11,780 nt of DNA, taken from Biscogniauxia marginata (Eukaryota > Ascomycota > Sordariomycetes > Xylariales > Xylariaceae). Within the stretch, counting starts at the first letter, position 1. Every line of letters starts with the position of its first letter. This document shows, piece by piece, positions 7,750 through 11,780 of the stretch. The notes under the pieces are model-generated. The model ran no database searches. It saw only the letters and a list, made by a program, of their open reading frames with translations, and was not told where the DNA came from. The translations under genes were made by a program, and so were the position numbers. The stretch covers positions 1-11,780 of the forward strand of contig MU404280.1 of assembly GCA_022695795.1 (NCBI GenBank), in the 5' to 3' direction.

Positions 7750-7773
<24 letters not shown>
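7750..7773. repeat. (AAT)8 microsatellite
   Basis: Eight perfect AAT units sit inside the degraded transposon block. This is ordinary simple-sequence repeat DNA, made likely by the high AT content. Confidence 0.85.
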
Positions 7774-7780
<7 letters not shown>

Positions 7781-10357
7781 TAATTATTAATAATATTATA
7801 ATAACTTAAGTATATTATAAGTTAATTTATTAACTTAATTAAAGAATAAAAAACTAAAAAAAGGATTTTTTATGTAAAATCCTTATACTTAAATAAGTAT
7901 CTTTATAAGGACCTTACTAAAAATTCGTTAGTAATATCGAGAAAAGAATTAAAATAACAACTAATTAAAATTAAAATTAAGTTATTTCGCGATAATCACA
8001 AATTTAATTAAAAAAAGAAATATAATAATAATATCGTCTTGATTCGTATTTTCGAGAATTATTTAAATTAACAAATCGATATAAATAAATTATTAAAAGT
8101 TACTCCTTTTCCGTAAATTATTTAAGGTTAACTATTAAATCGATTCTCGACTTTAAAAGCGTAATTATCTAAAAAGCTCGATTTAATTACTAAAAAAAAG
8201 AAAACCTTAAATGTTAACATTAAAAAAGAAGGATAAACGTTAAAAGCCTTATTTTATTATTATTAATATTAACGCGAATATAACGTAAGTAACCGCGAGA
8301 ATTATTTAATTAAAGTTTCGGGATTATATTACGAATAATAATAATAAAACACATTTAAAATATATTAATAAAGAGATTAATAAATACGTAGTTTATCGCT
8401 ATATAGTTAATTATAATTCGTTATAAAAATTAATTAATTTAAAATGTATAAATAACTTAGATCTTAAGTTAATATTTGTTTATAAAGCTTATAAACTAAA
8501 AATGACAAGCGATAATATTATTTTAATTTACCATTATATTGTTTTTTTTATATCGTAAAAAGAATTTTATTAATAATCCATATTTACATCGTAAGGTTTA
8601 ATAAATTATATAATTTATTATTAAGTAAAAATTAACTTCGTCGTAACTAAATCATTATTAATTACGATAATAAAAACTTTACTTTAAAAATAATTAACGA
8701 AATATTTTATATTTTAATTATAAAAAATATTTCTTTTATAAACTTAGTCGTCATGTAAAAAAAAACGATATATTATTAAAAGATTCCGGTAACGAAATAA
8801 ATATAAAATAAGGATTCAAATTAAAAGATGTTATTAAAAAGATATTAAATATTACGGAATTCGTTATAATAATATTTAGCAAGTATTCAAATAAATTAAA
8901 AAACTAAATAAGAATTTAAACTTAAAACGAGCTTTAAGTAATAATAAAAGCTTAAAATTAATATAACTATTAAAAAAAATAAAAAGAGTTTAATTTAATT
9001 TTATTATATTTATTATTTCGAATTATATAAAAAAGATTATTTTATTTTTTATTTAATTAAATTTAAGGAAACGAATATAATAAAAGATAATTACTAACAT
9101 ATATTTAATACTAATTAAAAGAAGCTTAATATCTATAAATTTATAAATCGTAAACCGTTTATTTAATACCTTAACAAAAAAAATCGGGATAGCTAAAAAA
9201 TAAGTATAATCTTAATGTAAACACCCTTACTCACGACACTAAAAAATAAAAAGAGATCCCGCTTAGTTATTCCACTAAATAAATAAAGATATATACGTAA
9301 AATAAATATAAATTATTAAAGATAATTTAATGAATTTAAACCTTAAATTTATATCGATAATTAACAAATAAAGAGATATAATATTAAAATTAAATAACCG
9401 AAATAACAAGTAATTAACGTTAAAAGTTATTAAACGAGATAAGTTATTTCAAGATAAGTAATTCGATATTAATAGGAATAAAATAAATAAAAATAAAAAT
9501 AACGACATATTTAATAATTACCACGTTTTATAACTAAATTTAAAACATTAAAAACATTATTAATAAAATACAACGTGTAAAATCTTTTCTTTACTTTATT
9601 TAACATAAATACATATAAATATAAATATAAATATAACAAGAAATAAATTATTCGCATTTATTAACCAATCCTAGCTTAATAAACTAAAAATCCAAAAAAA
9701 CCTTAATAAAAATAATTAAATAATAAACTATAATATATAATTAATAAATAAGTTAAAAAATTAAATATTATTATTAATTTAAAAATGAATACAATAAAAA
9801 AATTTTAACAAAAAAATAATATTATATATAAAAACATTATTTTATATAAGCTTTAAACGACCTCAAAACGACAAACTTAGTTAAACATAAAATAATTATT
9901 AAAAAAAATGCTATTTTATTCCGCTTAAAATAACTAAAATATACTTTAAATAAATAAAAGTTCACATAATAAATTTTTTTATAAATAAAAAAAGCCGGAT
10001 TAATTATATCAAGAATTTCACCTTAAGTAACTCATACTTAATTCCCGTTTAAGAAAAACGAATCAAAAAGAATAATTATAAATTTTAAACCTATTAATTC
10101 TATAACTATTAAACCGCAATAACCCACGCACCATAAAAATAACGTTTTTAACATAATTATTATAAAGAATTATAATATTTTTTTAAAATATTATATATAA
10201 ATATTAAGCCGTAAAAATAAAAAATAAAAAATAATATAAAACAACATTCGTAATTCTTAATAACTAATATTTTAACTTTTAAATAACTATAGATTTAACT
10301 AAATTTAAATATATATATAATTACTTAAAAAAACTAAAATTCAAAAAATAACTAATT

Positions 10358-11566
10358 CGAGAAAGCGAATTTAGCCTCACTTATCCTAATTTATTAAAAC
10401 ATTACCTGAAATAAAAGGTCTTATTCGATATATTTATAAATAATTATAACATATTTATTTGCTTATTTAATAACCTATTCAATTTTTTACATTTTTATTA
10501 TTTTTCGCAAATAAAATTTATATTAATTAAATTAACTAAAAAGAAAACTTTTTTCTTTATAAATTTAATCGAGAAATTAAGATTTAAACTAAATACGAAA
10601 AAAATACGTTTATTTATTAAATATCGAAATTAATTTAAGAATTAAACACGCTTAAAGAATTAACCGCGAAGCGTTAAAAAATTAAATTAATTCTTATATT
10701 TATTACTTTATTTCAAATTGTTTATCTTTAATTATATAAATTTAATATAAATATTAAAATAAGTATATTTAAAGCCGGTTTTTTAAATCACCCCCTTTAA
10801 ACGAAAATCGATATAACAAAAAATAATTTAAAAACCATTTTAATAAAACACGAAATAAAAAAAAGTCTTTAAAGTTATATATTACGAGGTTTAAATGTTT
10901 AATATTAATTTTATTTATCGGTAAATGCCTTAAAAACGAAGATTAAAAGAATCCTTTTCTAATTATAATTATAACTAGTCAGCACTCTTATTATAAATAT
11001 ATTAATATTAAAAATAAAAATATAATATAATACAAAAAAAACCTTAAAAATAATTAAAGCTTTTATAAAATATAAATAAATCATAATTTTAATTTTATTC
11101 TTTATTATATTATATACGAATTATTATAACCTATTAAAAACCTTCGATCGAAAACTAAAAACGTAAAAAAAAATTATTATATAACTAAAAAGGTTAAAAA
11201 AGTACTAATTTATTATATAATATTAACTAAATATATCAAAAATTATAAAAATTACAAATAAATTCTTTTAATTATTTAAATTTATATATTAACTATTAAT
11301 TCATAAAAATATAAAAAAACTGCTTTTTATATTATTAAAACACGCGTAAATTAAAAGAATTATAAAGGAATCTCTTATTAAAATTATGTATCTTTTCGCC
11401 GTAATTAATTATAAAAGTTTTAAAAACTTATTATTATAATTAAGAAAAAACTATAACGATAAAGAATAATATAAAAATATAACTTAATACTTAGTTTTAA
11501 ACCTGGATTTAATAAACCGTCTTACCTCGAATTAAAAGAAATCCCTTATTCGTAATTATATATAAT
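10358..11566 (+). pseudogene. Broken Ty3/gypsy-type pol: RT C-terminus, linker and RNase H
   Basis: In the frame starting at 10358 the plus strand shows F-I-N-N at 10433-10444. This sits exactly where gypsy RTs have the catalytic x-x-D-D; both Asp codons read AAT, as G-to-A would give. A TFFF block lies 39-42 residues into this segment and an E-K-L-R-F at about 47-51. These spacings match the EFF...FLGH region of gypsy RTs. PRSVKK at 10664-10681, then FLYLLLYFKLFIFNY, matches the RT/RNase H linker. In another frame, 11041-11136 reads TLKIIKAFIKYK...LYTNYYNLL (RNase H core, Asp to Asn). After LKRLKKY, 11251-11268 reads ITNKFF, which aligns with the ADxLS motif ending RNase H. The frame then continues, interrupted mainly by TAA, to 11566, where a MITE cuts it. 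Stops and at least one frameshift make it non-functional. Integrase is not seen. The family call rests on several motifs in correct order and spacing. Confidence 0.75.
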
Positions 11567-11772
11567 CAGGGTTGTGATTAAATTACTTATTAGTAACTTA
11601 AGTTAGTAACTTGCTAAGACTAGTTTTTTAAACCTTTGACTAAAACTAGTCCAAGCTAGTCACTAACTTGACTTAAACTAGTGCTAGTTAGTCAACTTAT
11701 AGTGACTTAAACTAGTAAGTTAGTTAGTAACTTAATTTTGACTAAAGACTACTAGTTTTTTTCACAACCCTG
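11567..11772 (+). mobile_element. hAT-like MITE with perfect 11-bp ends (copy 2)
   Basis: This 206-bp element begins CAGGGTTGTGA (11567-11577) and ends with its exact complement TCACAACCCTG (11762-11772). Its interior has normal GC for a MITE and five ACTAGT words, plus several ttagttagt/gctagttag variants. Such repeated short motifs near the ends are a hAT trait and may be transposase binding sites. The core (cctttgactaaaactagt) matches copy 1 at the left of the window. It interrupts the gypsy pol frame and is little touched by RIP, so it is younger than that mutation wave or too short to trigger it. The 8 bp on either side (11559-11566 and 11773-11780) do not match, so no target duplication is demonstrable. 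Confidence 0.8.
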
Positions 11773-11780
11773 ATATTCAG

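Larger units (their letters stand above)
6131..11566 (+). mobile_element. RIP-degraded retrotransposon DNA (Ty3/gypsy-type), 3' part recognisable
   Basis: About 5.4 kb is extremely AT-rich, with dense stop codons in every frame. Only the last 1.2 kb can be read as pol (see the separate entry), which sets the sense as plus strand. From 6131 to about 10350 I see no domain I would defend. This part could hold the leader, gag and protease, but its 4.2 kb is longer than usual for that role, so a second nested element is possible. No LTR is identified. The long-TIR-type hallmarks seen elsewhere in the window are absent. The element continues past the MITE at 11567 and out of the window. Confidence 0.6.

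Noticed and set aside
8200..8270. Possible CCHC zinc knuckle of a gag protein (K-K-E-G pattern near 8224-8236)
   Set aside because: The required Cys and His codons cannot be derived at the right spacing by C-to-T or G-to-A change alone, so I do not claim it.
11559..11780. 8-bp target duplication around the hAT-like element
   Set aside because: The flanks tatataat and atattcag do not match in direct orientation, even allowing RIP-type transitions, so no duplication is claimed.

Overview
The window looks like a piece of a filamentous ascomycete genome with an AT-isochore ('two-speed') layout. A moderately GC island of about 3.3 kb (about 1921-5240) carries one intact intronless gene. It lies between very AT-rich blocks (1-1920, 5241-5950, 6130-11566) whose composition matches repeat-induced point mutation (RIP): pervasive TpA, scarce CpA/TpG, stop codons in all frames, and repeat copies that differ almost only by C-to-T and G-to-A transitions. 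RIP is restricted to fungi. A Pleosporales/Dothideomycetes origin is a guess from the isochore pattern, not something the sequence proves.

Left block (1-1920): a degraded MITE-like element with a hAT-like end (about 101-234), two diverged copies of a roughly 105-bp direct repeat (236-341 and 1220-1325), and a 389-bp element with long terminal inverted repeats and a TA target duplication (1326-1714) inserted at the end of the second repeat copy. Island: a foldback palindrome at the left edge (1952-2108), a long non-coding upstream region rich in TACCTA/TAGGTA words and pyrimidine tracts, the gene at 3545-5044, and a short 3' flank. The gene encodes a 499-residue, almost wholly alpha-helical coiled-coil protein with a candidate N-myristoylation signal. 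I do not recognise its family.

Right block: a second copy of the TA-flanked long-TIR element (5401-5836, 436 bp), a 180-bp patch that escaped RIP (5950-6130), then about 5.4 kb of heavily mutated transposon DNA. In the last 1.2 kb of that, the plus strand still reads as a Ty3/gypsy-type pol: reverse transcriptase catalytic motif, RT/RNase H linker, and RNase H with its C-terminal ADxLS-type motif. The reading frame is cut at 11567 by a 206-bp non-autonomous element with perfect 11-bp hAT-like ends (11567-11772), related to the one at the left edge. Any integrase lies beyond the window.

The features do not form an operon or pathway. The story is layered transposition and RIP around one surviving gene. 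I see no clear new multi-gene system. The most unusual items are the coiled-coil gene, the two long-TIR elements bracketing it with mirror-image decay, and the small TIR elements that have escaped RIP.
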